This document shows, piece after piece, positions 29,045 through 38,408 of a stretch of DNA of 64,000 bases. Both the position numbers and the translations under genes were made by a program. Position 1 is the first letter of the stretch. The number at the start of each line of letters is the position of its first letter. Under the pieces are notes generated by a model. It made no database searches. It was not told the DNA's origin and saw nothing but the letters and a program-made list of their open reading frames with translations. The stretch comes from an uncultured Roseobacter sp. (GTDB lineage: Bacteria; Pseudomonadota; Alphaproteobacteria; Rhodobacterales; Rhodobacteraceae): NCBI RefSeq assembly GCF_947495275.1, contig NZ_CANLYL010000007.1, forward strand, positions 186,001 to 250,000, in the 5' to 3' direction.

Positions 29045-29623
29045 ATGCCCAAACCAAACCCCGACGCCCTTGACTTCTTGTTGACCAGACGATCACGCCC
29101 GGCCAAGACATTAAAAGGCCCGGTGCCAACAGCAGACGCATTGAAACCTCTGCTGTTGGCCGCGGCGCGCACCCCTGATCATGGCAAACTGGAACCCTGG
29201 CGCTTTATCGTCGTGGAAAAACCCGCAATGGCCAGACTGGCCGGGATCGCGGAAACCCGTGGAAAAGCGCTGGGGTTGGACGCCGATCAGATCACTAAGG
29301 GCCGCACACAATTCGATCAGGGCCACCTAGCTATTGCCGTCATCGAAGTTCAGAAACCCTCCGAGAAAATTCCAGCGCTTGAGCAGACCTATTCCGCGGG
29401 TGCCGTTTGCCTGGCGCTGCTGAACGCAGCCCTTGCGTCCGGTTGGGGGGCCAATTGGCTCAGCGGCTGGCCAAGCCATGACCGCCCCTTTATGCAACAA
29501 GCGCTCGGTCTGGAACCTCATGAACGTATCGCAGGCTTCATCCATATTGGCACGGAAACAACCGCCCCACCTGAACGGCCCCGCCCGGATCTCGACAGCA
29601 TCACCACCTGGATAAGCGTATGA
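29045..29623 (+). CDS. Nitroreductase-family FMN oxidoreductase
   Basis: 192 residues from ATG 29045, 16 bases after the HDAC-like gene. The FMN-binding stretch LLTRRSRPAK near residues 11-20, the AARTPDHGKLEPWRF motif and the C-terminal region around GLEPHERIAGFIHIG are family features of the YdjA-type subgroup. Such enzymes reduce nitro compounds, quinones or similar electron acceptors with NAD(P)H. Overlaps the next gene by four bases. Confidence 0.88.
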   Translation: MPKPNPDALDFLLTRRSRPAKTLKGPVPTADALKPLLLAAARTPDHGKLEPWRFIVVEKPAMARLAGIAETRGKALGLDADQITKGRTQFDQGHLAIAVIEVQKPSEKIPALEQTYSAGAVCLALLNAALASGWGANWLSGWPSHDRPFMQQALGLEPHERIAGFIHIGTETTAPPERPRPDLDSITTWISV

Positions 29624-30321
29624 TCTTGAAAGCCTTTTTCGCTGCCTTGGGCCAATTGCCAGACCCGCGTTTCAGGCGGGTACTACTGCTTGGGGTCGCA
29701 CTGACCCTTGCCTTGCTTATTGCTGTTTCCGCTGGCTTTGTCTGGCTTTTGTCGGGGCTGGTAGGTGACCAAACGACACTGCCGTTCATTGGTGACGTGC
29801 GCTGGCTCAATGACCTGGTGGGCTGGGGGTCAGCATTTGTGCTGGCAATACTCTCGGTCTTTTTGATGGTTCCGGTGGCCTCTGCGATCACCTCCATGTT
29901 CCTCGACACCGTGGCCCAGGCGGTCGAGGACGAGCATTACCCCCATCTGCCAAAAGCGAGCGCTGTCCCCATTGGCGATGCCATTCGTGATACGGTGAAT
30001 TTCCTGGGGGTATTGATTGGTGCCAACCTGCTGGCCTTGATCCTGTATTTGATCTTTGCACCCGCCGCGCCGTTGATTTTCTGGGGCCTGAACGGATTTC
30101 TGCTCGGTCGTGAATACTTCATGCTTGCTGCCATGCGCCGCGTTGGTCGCACCGAAGCCAAAGCCCTGCGATCCCGTCACATGGCGACAATCTGGACTGC
30201 TGGCGTGTTGATGGCCATTCCCTTGTCAGTGCCGCTTCTGAATCTGGTGATCCCGATATTGGGTGCGGCAACCTTTACCCACCTGTTCCACTTGACTCAA
30301 CTGAAGGAGCGCCGCGGTTAA
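29620..30321 (+). CDS. EI24/CysZ-like membrane protein
   Basis: Integral membrane protein of 233 residues with about four to six hydrophobic segments and the family stretch PVASAITSMFLDTVAQAVEDE, followed by NFLGVLIGANL. CysZ proteins mediate sulfate uptake in some bacteria, while most EI24 proteins are uncharacterised. The four-base overlap with the nitroreductase gene suggests co-translation. It is convergent with the DUF1467 gene and the two coding regions overlap by 47 bases at their 3' ends, which is unusually long. Confidence 0.82.
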   Translation: MILKAFFAALGQLPDPRFRRVLLLGVALTLALLIAVSAGFVWLLSGLVGDQTTLPFIGDVRWLNDLVGWGSAFVLAILSVFLMVPVASAITSMFLDTVAQAVEDEHYPHLPKASAVPIGDAIRDTVNFLGVLIGANLLALILYLIFAPAAPLIFWGLNGFLLGREYFMLAAMRRVGRTEAKALRSRHMATIWTAGVLMAIPLSVPLLNLVIPILGAATFTHLFHLTQLKERRG

Positions 30322-30571
30322 ACCAGTCCAGATCGCGCACGGTGATCACCTCAAAAACGATGATCGAGGCGATGATCGCCCATAGTATCAGGCTGATCGC
30401 GGTAGTGATCCATGCCTTTTTGCGCAGGTTATGAACTTCTGGCGCCCCTGCGTGGGTACCGGGCACGACCTCACCTAGATCACCCTGCGTTTGCACCCGA
30501 ATGGGCAAGACAACCAGAAACGTCATTGCCCAGATGACCGCGAATAAGACAAGTGCGGATGTTATCCCCAT
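30275..30571 (-). CDS. DUF1467 family membrane protein
   Basis: 98 residues with two membrane segments (about 4-22 and 52-75) and the family-specific stretch FLVVLPIRVQTQGDLGEVVPG. DUF1467 is restricted largely to alphaproteobacteria and often sits beside methylmalonyl-CoA epimerase, as here (22 bases downstream of it). Function unknown. The 3' end overlaps the EI24 gene; the C-terminal tail APSVESSGTGG is probably poorly constrained. Confidence 0.88.
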   Translation of the reverse strand: MGITSALVLFAVIWAMTFLVVLPIRVQTQGDLGEVVPGTHAGAPEVHNLRKKAWITTAISLILWAIIASIIVFEVITVRDLDWFNRGAPSVESSGTGG

Positions 30572-30593
30572 TGGGGCATCTCCTTTTCAAAGG

Positions 30594-30998
30594 TCAAACC
30601 TGTTCCAATTCGACGAGGCATCCGTTGAAATCCTTGGGGTGCAGAAAGAGGACGGGCTTGCCATGCGCGCCAATCTTCGGCTCACCAGACCCCAGTACCC
30701 GCGCGCCGGTTGCCAACAAGTGATCACGGGCAGCCAGGATATCATCGACCTCGTAGCAGATATGGTGGATACCACCAGCGGGGTTCTTGTCCAGAAACCC
30801 CTGAATGGGACTTGCATCACCCAGCGGATAAAGAAGTTCGACCTTTGTGTTTGGCAGCTCAATAAATATGACCGTCACGCCGTGATCGGGCTCATCCTGC
30901 GGCGCGCCAACCTGGGCGCCAAGGGCGGACCGGTATTGTTCGGCTGCGGCGTCAAGATCAGGCACCGCAATGGCAACATGGTTCAAACGGCCGATCAT
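30594..30998 (-). CDS. mce: Methylmalonyl-CoA epimerase
   Basis: VOC-fold epimerase interconverting (R)- and (S)-methylmalonyl-CoA in propionyl-CoA catabolism. Start at ATG 30998 (MIGRLNHVAIAVP), 134 residues, the usual size. Ligand-bearing motifs: LNHVAIAVPDLD (H7), KVELLYPLGD, GGIHHICYEVDD and the C-terminal NGCLVELEQV. Organised with DUF1467. Confidence 0.94.
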   Translation of the reverse strand: MIGRLNHVAIAVPDLDAAAEQYRSALGAQVGAPQDEPDHGVTVIFIELPNTKVELLYPLGDASPIQGFLDKNPAGGIHHICYEVDDILAARDHLLATGARVLGSGEPKIGAHGKPVLFLHPKDFNGCLVELEQV

Positions 30999-31160
30999 GG
31001 GGCGTGCTCCAACGCTATTTTTACTGAGCGAGTTTATGCGGTGATGCCACAGCTTATGCAAGTGACGGACCGCCGCAGGCAGGCCTGCTTGGCCATTAAC
31101 GCGCTGTTAGCCATATATGCGCCATGCTGAGTCGAAACCCGAGTCACCCTGGAGGCGATT
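30999..31160. promoter_or_regulatory. Divergent intergenic region between mce and the response regulator
   Basis: About 160 bases separate the leftward mce-DUF1467 pair from the rightward receiver protein. A strong ribosome site (CTGGAGGCG) sits just before the latter. I cannot assign promoter boxes. Confidence 0.35.
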
Positions 31161-31880
31161 ATGGACAAGAACGACCCTTTTGCTGCGACAATACCCGCGC
31201 CCACGGCCACACGCCCGTTGCTTGGATTGACGGTACTTGTGATCGAAGACAGCCGTTTTGCCTGCGAAGCGATGAGGCTGTTGTGCTTGCGCAGCGGCGC
31301 GCGGATCAGACGCGCAGATTGTCTGCGATCGGCCCGTCGCCACCTGCAGGTCTACCGCCCTTCCGTTGTTATTGTCGATCTCGGTCTCCCTGACGGGAAC
31401 GGCGTGGATTTGATCACCGAGTTGACCCAATCCGAACCACGCGTTGACGTGGTTTTGGGCACTTCCGGTGATACAACCGGGCAAGAGCTGGCCCTACAGG
31501 CTGGCGCTGACGGGTTTCTTGAAAAGCCGATCACATCCCTTGCAGCGTTCCAGCAGGCCGTTTTGTCCAATCTTCCAGCAGATCGCCAGCCTGTCGGGTT
31601 GCGGGAACTTTCTGACGAAGTGATACACCCTGACCGCATGGCCTTTCAGGATGACATGGCACATATCGCCGATGTTCTGGAAGACCCACCTGATGATCGT
31701 GCACTTGATTATGTGGCTCAATTCCTCGGGGGCGTTGCAAGATCCGCACAAGATCACGGATTAGAGAAGGCCGCTGCCGCCTTGGCGAAAAAGCGCGCGG
31801 CAGGTGAACCGGCCGGCTCCGAAACGGCAGCCATAGCGGGTCTCATTCAAGAGCGGCTGACACAGAAGCTAGCCATCTGA
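31161..31880 (+). CDS. Stand-alone response regulator receiver protein
   Basis: CheY-like receiver domain (about residues 23-135) with the acidic pair E29/D30, phosphoacceptor D73 in VIVDLGLPDG, T101 in LGTSGD and K122 in LEKP, so phosphorylation should be possible. The remaining 105 residues are helical and low in recognisable motifs; no DNA-binding or enzymatic output domain is visible. It may act through protein contact, perhaps as a phosphate relay. No histidine kinase gene is nearby. The 3' end overlaps the convergent GNAT gene by 12 bases. Confidence 0.85.
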   Translation: MDKNDPFAATIPAPTATRPLLGLTVLVIEDSRFACEAMRLLCLRSGARIRRADCLRSARRHLQVYRPSVVIVDLGLPDGNGVDLITELTQSEPRVDVVLGTSGDTTGQELALQAGADGFLEKPITSLAAFQQAVLSNLPADRQPVGLRELSDEVIHPDRMAFQDDMAHIADVLEDPPDDRALDYVAQFLGGVARSAQDHGLEKAAAALAKKRAAGEPAGSETAAIAGLIQERLTQKLAI

Positions 31881-32594
31881 CACCGGCAAAAGTGCCGGGT
31901 CACTTGCAACGCGCACCAGCTGCGTCAAGTCACCCAGGCGCTCCCGCTGCCGACCATCAGTGTCAAAGTTTGATGGGGCGAGCCAGGCTTCGAACGCGGA
32001 TTTCAGGGCTGGCCATTCGGCATCAATGATCGCAAACCATGCAGTGTCGCGATTGCGGCCTTTGACAACTGTGGCTTGACGAAAAACGCCTTCAAAACTG
32101 AACCCATATCTCTGTGCGGCCCGGCGTGAACCCAGATTGAGTGCGTTGCATTTCCATTCGTAGCGCCGATACCCGTTTGCGAACGCCCACTCCATCATCA
32201 GGTACATCGCCTCTGTCGCAGCGCGTGTGCGCTGCAGCGAAGGGCTGTAATTGATGTGGCCCACCTCGATCGAGCCATTTTGCGGATCAATCCTGAGATA
32301 GCTCGCAACCCCCTCCCAGTTTCCGCTTTCCAGATTGCGAACGGCGTAAAACAGCGTCGAAGGATACCCTCCCGCTTCCCTGACCCAGCGGTGGTACAGC
32401 GCTGAGGATGAAAACGGGCCATAGGGCAGATAGTCCCATACCTGATCCTCACCCTCGTAGGCCCGGTACAGCAAGGCGGCATGTGCGTCCGCATCCAGAC
32501 GCTCAAGCTCTGCGTATGAACCCTTCAGGGGAGCGCCTTCCGGGGCGGGTGGCACAGACCAATTGGGTACGGGAAAACCCAAAGCGGGTTTCAT
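31869..32594 (-). CDS. GNAT-family N-acetyltransferase (RimJ/RimL-like)
   Basis: 241 residues from ATG 32594, which has AAGG at suitable distance; an alternative ATG at 32612 lacks it. The acetyl-CoA region is recognisable in GHINYSPSLQRTRAATEAMYL, split here as GHINYSPSLQRT and RAATEAMYL, and in CNALNLGSRRAAQRYGFSFEG. This pattern is typical of the subgroup acetylating or otherwise modifying small molecules or N-termini. Substrate unknown. Follows aspS on the same strand. Confidence 0.85.
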   Translation of the reverse strand: MKPALGFPVPNWSVPPAPEGAPLKGSYAELERLDADAHAALLYRAYEGEDQVWDYLPYGPFSSSALYHRWVREAGGYPSTLFYAVRNLESGNWEGVASYLRIDPQNGSIEVGHINYSPSLQRTRAATEAMYLMMEWAFANGYRRYEWKCNALNLGSRRAAQRYGFSFEGVFRQATVVKGRNRDTAWFAIIDAEWPALKSAFEAWLAPSNFDTDGRQRERLGDLTQLVRVASDPALLPVSDG

Positions 32595-32662
32595 ATCGTC
32601 AGAACCTTGCATGTCGAGAGGTTAGACTGCAGTTGGCACGACGCCAACCACAATTCACAGCG

Positions 32663-34444
32663 TCATTCCTGCGGGATCACACGCAGGCCAAGCTCCATAA
32701 GCTGATCGCTTGTTGGATCGGAGGGTGCCGCCATCATCAGGTCTTCGGCACGTTGGTTCATCGGGAAGAGAATGACTTCGCGAATATTACTCTCCTCAGC
32801 CAGCAACATCACGATCCGGTCGATCCCGGCAGCGCAGCCCCCGTGAGGAGGTGCGCCATATTGGAACGCATTGACCATACCCCCGAACCGCTTGCGAACT
32901 TCGTCTTCGCCGTAGCCTGCGATTTCGAAGGCCTTGAACATGATTTCAGGCCGGTGGTTCCGGATCGCACCCGATACAAGCTCATAACCGTTGCAGGCAA
33001 GATCGTACTGGTAGCCGAGAACATCCAGAGGGTCGCCTTCCAAGGCCGCCATGCCCCCCTGCGGCATCGAAAACGGATTGTGTTCGAAATCGACTTTTCC
33101 AGTTTCCGGGTCTTTTTCGTAGATCGGGAAGTCCACAATCCACGCAAAAGCAAAACGATTTTCATCAGTCAGACCAAGCTCTGCGCCGATGACATTGCGC
33201 GCCTTGCCAGCGATCGCCTCGAAGGTCTTTGGTTTTCCGCCCAGAAAGAATGCGGCGTCGCCTACTTCAAGGCCCAATTGTTGGCGGATCGCCTCGGTGC
33301 GCTCCGGGCCGATGTTCTTGGCCAATGGGCCTGCGGCTTCCATTCCACTACCCTGATCGCGCCAGAAAATGTAGCCCATGCCTGGCAGACCCTCTTTCTG
33401 CGCGAAGGCATTCATACGGTCACAGAATTTCCGGCTGCCCCCGGTCGGCGCCGGAATTGCACGAATTTGGGTACCTTCCTGCTCCAGAAGTTTGGCGAAG
33501 ATCGCGAAGCCGGAGCCTGCAAAATGCTCCGACACGACCTGCATCTTAATCGGGTTGCGTAAGTCAGGTTTGTCAGATCCATACCAGAGTGCTGCGTCTT
33601 TATACGAAATCTGCGGCCATTTCTGATCAACCGTTTTGCCACCGCCAAACTCTTCGAATATGCCGGACAAAACAGGCTGGATGGTGTCAAAAACATCCTG
33701 CTGTTCGACGAAGCTCATTTCCAGATCAAGCTGATAGAAATCAGTGGGCGAGCGGTCCGCCCGCGGATCCTCGTCACGAAAACATGGCGCGATCTGGAAA
33801 TACTTGTCGAACCCGGACACCATCAACAGTTGTTTGAATTGCTGTGGCGCTTGTGGCAGCGCGTAGAATTTCCCCGGATGCAGACGCGACGGCACAAGAA
33901 AATCGCGCGCGCCCTCTGGGCTCGAAGCTGTGATGATCGGCGTCTGATACTCTCGAAACCCGCCGTCCCACATCCGGCGGCGGATCGACGAAACAACATC
34001 TGAGCGTAGCGCCATATTGGCTTGCATTTTTTCGCGGCGAAGATCGAGATAGCGATAGCGCAGACGGGTTTCTTCGGGGTACTCCTGCTCCCCGAATACC
34101 TGCAACGGTAACTCCGCCGCTGCCCCCAGAACCTCAATGTCGCGCACAAAAACCTCAATCGCCCCTGTCGGAATCTTGGGGTTCACCAGCGAAGCATCGC
34201 GCGCTTTGACTTCGCCATCGATGCGAATGCACCATTCCGCGCGCACTTTTTCGACATCGGAAAAAACCTTGCTGTCCGGATCGCAAAGCACCTGTGTGAC
34301 GCCATAGTGATCGCGCAGATCAATGAACAAGACGCCACCGTGATCTCGCACCCGATGCACCCAGCCAGACAGGCGGACATTTTCGCCCACATTTTCAGCG
34401 GTAAGGTCGGCGCAGGAGTGGCTGCGATAGGCGTGCATGGACAT
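32663..34444 (-). CDS. aspS: Aspartyl-tRNA synthetase
   Basis: Class II synthetase of 593 residues, the bacterial type with an N-terminal OB-fold anticodon domain ([20 protein letters not shown]), catalytic motif 2 around [19 protein letters not shown] and motif 3 in [17 protein letters not shown]. The insertion domain of bacterial AspRS is present. Alphaproteobacterial AspRS is often non-discriminating, also charging tRNA-Asn; the sequence alone does not tell me which this is. Confidence 0.97.
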   Translation of the reverse strand: MSMHAYRSHSCADLTAENVGENVRLSGWVHRVRDHGGVLFIDLRDHYGVTQVLCDPDSKVFSDVEKVRAEWCIRIDGEVKARDASLVNPKIPTGAIEVFVRDIEVLGAAAELPLQVFGEQEYPEETRLRYRYLDLRREKMQANMALRSDVVSSIRRRMWDGGFREYQTPIITASSPEGARDFLVPSRLHPGKFYALPQAPQQFKQLLMVSGFDKYFQIAPCFRDEDPRADRSPTDFYQLDLEMSFVEQQDVFDTIQPVLSGIFEEFGGGKTVDQKWPQISYKDAALWYGSDKPDLRNPIKMQVVSEHFAGSGFAIFAKLLEQEGTQIRAIPAPTGGSRKFCDRMNAFAQKEGLPGMGYIFWRDQGSGMEAAGPLAKNIGPERTEAIRQQLGLEVGDAAFFLGGKPKTFEAIAGKARNVIGAELGLTDENRFAFAWIVDFPIYEKDPETGKVDFEHNPFSMPQGGMAALEGDPLDVLGYQYDLACNGYELVSGAIRNHRPEIMFKAFEIAGYGEDEVRKRFGGMVNAFQYGAPPHGGCAAGIDRIVMLLAEESNIREVILFPMNQRAEDLMMAAPSDPTSDQLMELGLRVIPQE

Positions 34445-34696
34445 ATCCCTTCAGGGTCAGAATTCGCGCCAGATACACCTTTTGGACACGGGGAAGTCAA
34501 GGCGTCGGCGGGCAAAATACCCAACCGTGAGGGCATGCAGATCATCAAAGCCGCCAAAACCCTTGCAAATTGAATGTCCACGCAAACGCAGTGGCACCGG
34601 ATTCATCCCAAAGGCTGCCATTTTGCAGGCTCCTCTTTCGAAATGCTCGGACCGCGGAATTTCGGTTTTGTCTTGCGCCAATCCGAAATCGTTGAC
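34445..34696. other. Gene-free interval between glycosyltransferase and aspS
   Basis: About 250 bases. It must hold the aspS promoter, since the glycosyltransferase gene ends on the other side on the same strand. Short open frames exist on both strands, but none has a good ribosome site together with a recognisable product. I see no tRNA and no terminator with a clear T-run. Confidence 0.3.
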
Positions 34697-35566
34697 CTAA
34701 GGCAGGTAATCCCCGTTCTGATACCGCACCATATCGAACCGCCAGGTACCCTTAAGGTAGGCGATGGCCTGGGCTCTTTTCCGCGCAGACAGAAGATTTA
34801 TGGGCGACGCGATCTTGACCAACGCCCTGACCGCAGCCCGCAGGCCGGGCGTAGAAATACCATGGCGTTGCTCAACATACATACGGGATTGCGCGATGAA
34901 ATACGCCTTGAGCGCAGCACCTTGGATCGAGCTGCCGGACGATTTGCCCCCCAGATGAGAAACGGTCGCCTGATGCTCGATGCGAAGGGTCCAGCCGGCT
35001 TGCCGCATGCGGTAAACAAGGTCGTCATCCTCATGGTAGAGGAAGATGTTTTCGTCAAAGCCGCCAACCTCGTCAAAAGCTTGCTGCCGGCAAAACAATG
35101 CCGCACCGGTAAGAATGTTCACCTGCACGCTGTCTTTGTTGCCGGGTGCCGCATAGCGACGGTCTGTATATTCTGACTTTGAAATCAGAGCGGAACGCCG
35201 GTCAAGTCGCAGGGCACCACGTGCATTCAGGATAGCAGGATTGGTGGCACCCGCTTCGGGATGCATTTCCGCCGCTTCCACCAACAACCGACAGCAATTA
35301 GGCGTCAACGTAGAATCCGGGTTGCAGAAAAATATGAACTCCTTGGTGTTGCCTTCCGCACCGCGATTGCACGCTGTCCCGAAGCCGCAATTTTCATCGA
35401 GCGCAATGACCTTCGCCCCCATCGCTGCAGCAATTTCACGCGATTCATCTTGACTGTTGTTGTCGACAACCACGACCTCAATGCCCTTGGGCACTGATGC
35501 GAGAAAATCGCCTATAACTTCCGCGCTGTTGTAGGTGACGGAGACTATCCGAATGCGTTCGTGCAT
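34697..35566 (-). CDS. Glycosyltransferase family 2 protein
   Basis: GT-A fold enzyme of 289 residues. VVVVDNNSQDES near residue 31 binds the nucleotide sugar, NPD in FFCNPDSTLTPN substitutes for the metal-binding DxD, and YHEDDDLVYRMRQAGW carries the catalytic-base acids. It resembles rhamnosyltransferase-type enzymes acting on cell-surface polysaccharides. No polysaccharide cluster surrounds it, so acceptor and donor remain unknown. Confidence 0.87.
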   Translation of the reverse strand: MHERIRIVSVTYNSAEVIGDFLASVPKGIEVVVVDNNSQDESREIAAAMGAKVIALDENCGFGTACNRGAEGNTKEFIFFCNPDSTLTPNCCRLLVEAAEMHPEAGATNPAILNARGALRLDRRSALISKSEYTDRRYAAPGNKDSVQVNILTGAALFCRQQAFDEVGGFDENIFLYHEDDDLVYRMRQAGWTLRIEHQATVSHLGGKSSGSSIQGAALKAYFIAQSRMYVEQRHGISTPGLRAAVRALVKIASPINLLSARKRAQAIAYLKGTWRFDMVRYQNGDYLP

Positions 35567-35686
35567 GAATTTCAGACCTGAAGATTCTTATTGTGCGACC
35601 TCGGTAGCCGGGTTCGCCGGATCGTGCCAGCCCTGTCCTGATATATGGAGAGGGGCAACCGAATCTCGGCCGCCCATCCCCGGAGC

Positions 35687-37489
35687 TTATCTGCCGTTGT
35701 GATAGCTTTCCTGAAGCTTGTAGACGGGCGTGTCGATCCCCTCCATCCGAGCTTTGAGCTGAAGCGACAGGAACTGCGAATAATGACGCGACTGATGCAG
35801 GTTGCCTCCGTGCAACCAGAGCGCTTCCTGCTGCGTGGGTTTCCAAATATTGCGCTGTTCGCCTTCCCAAGGACCGGGGTCTTTTGGTGTGTCTGAACCC
35901 AGACCCCAGACCTTCCCGACTTTGTCCGCTGTCTCCTGATCGATGAGATCGGCGATCCATCCATTCATTGAGCCGTACCCTGTCGCATAGACAATTAGGT
36001 CTGCTTCCAGTTTTGAGCCGTCTTCGAAAAGCATACCATCCTCAACCACTTCACTGACCTGTCCCGCCTTCAGCTTGATGGCACCGTCGATGACCAGTTG
36101 GCTGGCACCTACATCAATGTAATAGCCCGAACCGCGGCGCAGATATTTCATGAAGAGGCCAGACCCGTCCGCACCCCAGTCAAGCTGGAATCCCGCCTTT
36201 TCAAGACCTGCATAGAAATCGGCGTCTACCTCCTTGATTTTCTCGTAAACCGGGATCTGGAATTCGTGCAAAATCTTGTATGGCAGCGAGGCGAAGATCA
36301 GATCCGCCTTTTGCGTGGTCATGCCCGCCTCGACAGCGCGTTCGGAATACAAATCACCCAAACCGATCTCCATCAGGGGATCGGAGCGGACGATATGCGT
36401 CGAAGAGCGTTGAACCATGGTCACATCCACACCGGCCTCCCAAAGCGCGGCCGAGATATCATGTGCGGAGTTGTTGGACCCGATGACAACGGCCTTTTTG
36501 CCTTTGTAGGCATCGGGACCCGGATGTTTGGAGGAGTGATGTTGATCCCCTTTGAACTTATCCATGCCCGGGAAGTTGGGCACATTTGCCTTGCCGGACA
36601 TACCCGTGGCAAAGACCAGTTGTTTGGGTTTGAGCGTGACCTTTTCGCCGTCGCGATCAACGGTGACGGTCCATTCCTTGGTGCTTTCGTCAAATTCGGC
36701 GTGTTCGACAGTTGAGCGGGTCCAGTAGTTCAGCTCCATGATCTTGGTGTACATTTCCAGCCAGTCACCGATCTTGTCTTTCGGCGCAAAAACGGGCCAG
36801 TTCGGCGGGAAGGGCAGGTAGGGCAAATGGTCGTACCAGACCGGATCATGCAGGCAGAGCGACTTGTAGCGATTGCGCCAGCTGTCCCCGGCTCTTTCGT
36901 TCTTTTCTACTATGATTGTGGGCACACCAAGTTGCCGCAGCCGCGCACCAAGCGCAATTCCGCCCTGACCACCACCGATGATCACAGTGTAGGGCTGCGT
37001 TTTATAGCCAAGCTCTTCTTGTTCTTTTGCACGCTCCTCGGCCCACGTCAGCCGGCCTTTGCCCGCCCCATGTTTGGCACCCAACGGACGCTCATAACCC
37101 AAGGGTTCTTCGTGACCCTTCAGTTCGGTCATGGTGGTGAGCAGCGTCCAGATCAATCCGCCCTGCAATCGGATCAATCCGTAGCCACGCGCAACATTTG
37201 TCTCAAAGGAAATCCAGGCCGTTGTGACGCCGCCATCTTCGGTTGCAACCTCACCCTCTGCAATGCGCCATCCTGTCGGCTTGGTCACATCCAGCTGAGA
37301 TTGCAGCATATCCCTGACCTGATCCTGCCCCTCCATGGTCCGAATATTCCAGGTGAAACTCACCAGATCGCGCCAATAGCAATCTGACTGGAACATCGCG
37401 ACGGCCGCCTCGATGTCCCCTGCCTCAAGCGCCGCCCCAAACGCATCCAGCACCTGCGTCACCTGTTCGTTCGTTGTCGTGTCCAGCAT
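35687..37489 (-). CDS. Flavin-containing monooxygenase with N-terminal NTF2-like domain
   Basis: 600-residue two-part protein. Residues 1 to about 130 form an NTF2/SnoaL-like domain (DAFGAALEAGDIEAAVAMF, SFTWNIRTMEG). From about 165 a class B flavoprotein monooxygenase follows, with FAD motif IGGGQGG (171-177), the NADPH motif VIGSNNSAHD and FATGMSGKANVPNFPG between. Such enzymes hydroxylate or oxygenate small substrates; nothing identifies this substrate. Directly downstream of a GntR-family regulator on the same strand, which probably controls it. Confidence 0.9.
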   Translation of the reverse strand: MLDTTTNEQVTQVLDAFGAALEAGDIEAAVAMFQSDCYWRDLVSFTWNIRTMEGQDQVRDMLQSQLDVTKPTGWRIAEGEVATEDGGVTTAWISFETNVARGYGLIRLQGGLIWTLLTTMTELKGHEEPLGYERPLGAKHGAGKGRLTWAEERAKEQEELGYKTQPYTVIIGGGQGGIALGARLRQLGVPTIIVEKNERAGDSWRNRYKSLCLHDPVWYDHLPYLPFPPNWPVFAPKDKIGDWLEMYTKIMELNYWTRSTVEHAEFDESTKEWTVTVDRDGEKVTLKPKQLVFATGMSGKANVPNFPGMDKFKGDQHHSSKHPGPDAYKGKKAVVIGSNNSAHDISAALWEAGVDVTMVQRSSTHIVRSDPLMEIGLGDLYSERAVEAGMTTQKADLIFASLPYKILHEFQIPVYEKIKEVDADFYAGLEKAGFQLDWGADGSGLFMKYLRRGSGYYIDVGASQLVIDGAIKLKAGQVSEVVEDGMLFEDGSKLEADLIVYATGYGSMNGWIADLIDQETADKVGKVWGLGSDTPKDPGPWEGEQRNIWKPTQQEALWLHGGNLHQSRHYSQFLSLQLKARMEGIDTPVYKLQESYHNGR

Positions 37490-37627
37490 TTATTCCTCCT
37501 CCGCTGTGTCGCCACATCTGATTGAGAAAACCCCAGGCCTTTTTTCGACGTAAATCGCCGTGGCTTTACTGTTTGAGGAGCCCCCAATCCGCTCCACCTT
37601 AACGAGAGGTTCGGATTCCACCAAAGA

Positions 37628-37649
37628 TTGTTTTATTGCTCAAAAACAA
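37628..37649. promoter_or_regulatory. Inverted repeat ahead of the monooxygenase gene
   Basis: TTGTTTT at 37628-37634 faces AAAACAA at 37643-37649 with eight bases between. It lies just downstream of the GntR-family gene and about 140 bases upstream of the monooxygenase start. AT-rich dyads are common operators for FCD-type regulators, so this is a candidate site. It could instead help end the regulator transcript, though the stem is weak for that. Confidence 0.3.
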
Positions 37650-37653
37650 GATA

Positions 37654-38349
37654 TCAGAGGGATCGTAGTCTGTGGCGCTCCAATAATCCCACCAGCATCT
37701 CCTTTGACTGCTGACGGTGAGCCCGGTGGGTTGCCCGCGCGACATCTGCATTGCCATTCCGGATGGACTGACAGACCAATCGGTGGTCTTCGTTTGACTG
37801 CACCGGCATCGGGCGCATGAAAAGCGTGATCGCGCGCGCGCGGCGCACCTGATCCTGCATCATGCCCACAATAGACGCCACACGCTGGTTTCCGCCCAAT
37901 CGCACAAGCTCTGCATGAAAGCGATCATCAGCCGCCGCCCATGCTTCGCGATCCTCTGCATCGATTGCGGCGTCCATATCATCTATCGCAGCGGTCAGTT
38001 GAGCCAGGTCACCATCGTCGTAGCTGGCCTCGGCAGCGTGTTCTGCCGCAAGGCTTTCGAGTTCGGTCAATACGTCATAGATTTCGCGCATGTCATCGGG
38101 TGAGACCGGTGAAATACGCACGCCTTTGCGCTGTCTTAATTCCAGCAATCCCTGCCCTTCGAGGGTCAATACCGCCTCGCGTACCGGGGTTCGGGACATC
38201 TCCAGCCTTGCAGCCAGTTCTGATTCCAGATGGTCTGAACCAGCCGCAAGCTCACCTGAAAAGATCATCGCGCGCAGCTCATGCAAAGCCCGCTGCGCAT
38301 TTGAGACCGTCTTACCAGAACGCGAGGTCACCCTTGCCTCCCCAATCAA
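37654..38349 (-). CDS. GntR-family regulator with FCD ligand domain
   Basis: 231 residues: N-terminal winged helix-turn-helix (LESELAARLEMSRTPVREAV, then LEGQGLLELRQRKGVRI) and an all-helical FCD domain with metal-ligand-like histidines and acids (DDRFHAELVRLGGN, HRAHRQQSKEML). The family senses organic acids. Genomic order suggests it regulates the flavin monooxygenase downstream. Confidence 0.9.
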   Translation of the reverse strand: MIGEARVTSRSGKTVSNAQRALHELRAMIFSGELAAGSDHLESELAARLEMSRTPVREAVLTLEGQGLLELRQRKGVRISPVSPDDMREIYDVLTELESLAAEHAAEASYDDGDLAQLTAAIDDMDAAIDAEDREAWAAADDRFHAELVRLGGNQRVASIVGMMQDQVRRARAITLFMRPMPVQSNEDHRLVCQSIRNGNADVARATHRAHRQQSKEMLVGLLERHRLRSL

Positions 38350-38408
38350 TCAGAACACTCTGCTCACAACTGTGCAGAAGGCCTGAAAGCAGGGGGTTTT
38401 GCAAGATT

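Noticed and set aside
32408-33562. 384-codon open frame opposite aspS
   Set aside because: Shadow of aspS codons; no ribosome site and no recognisable domain.
34457-34681. 74-codon leftward frame between the glycosyltransferase gene and aspS
   Set aside because: No convincing ribosome site or conserved pattern; treated as non-coding.
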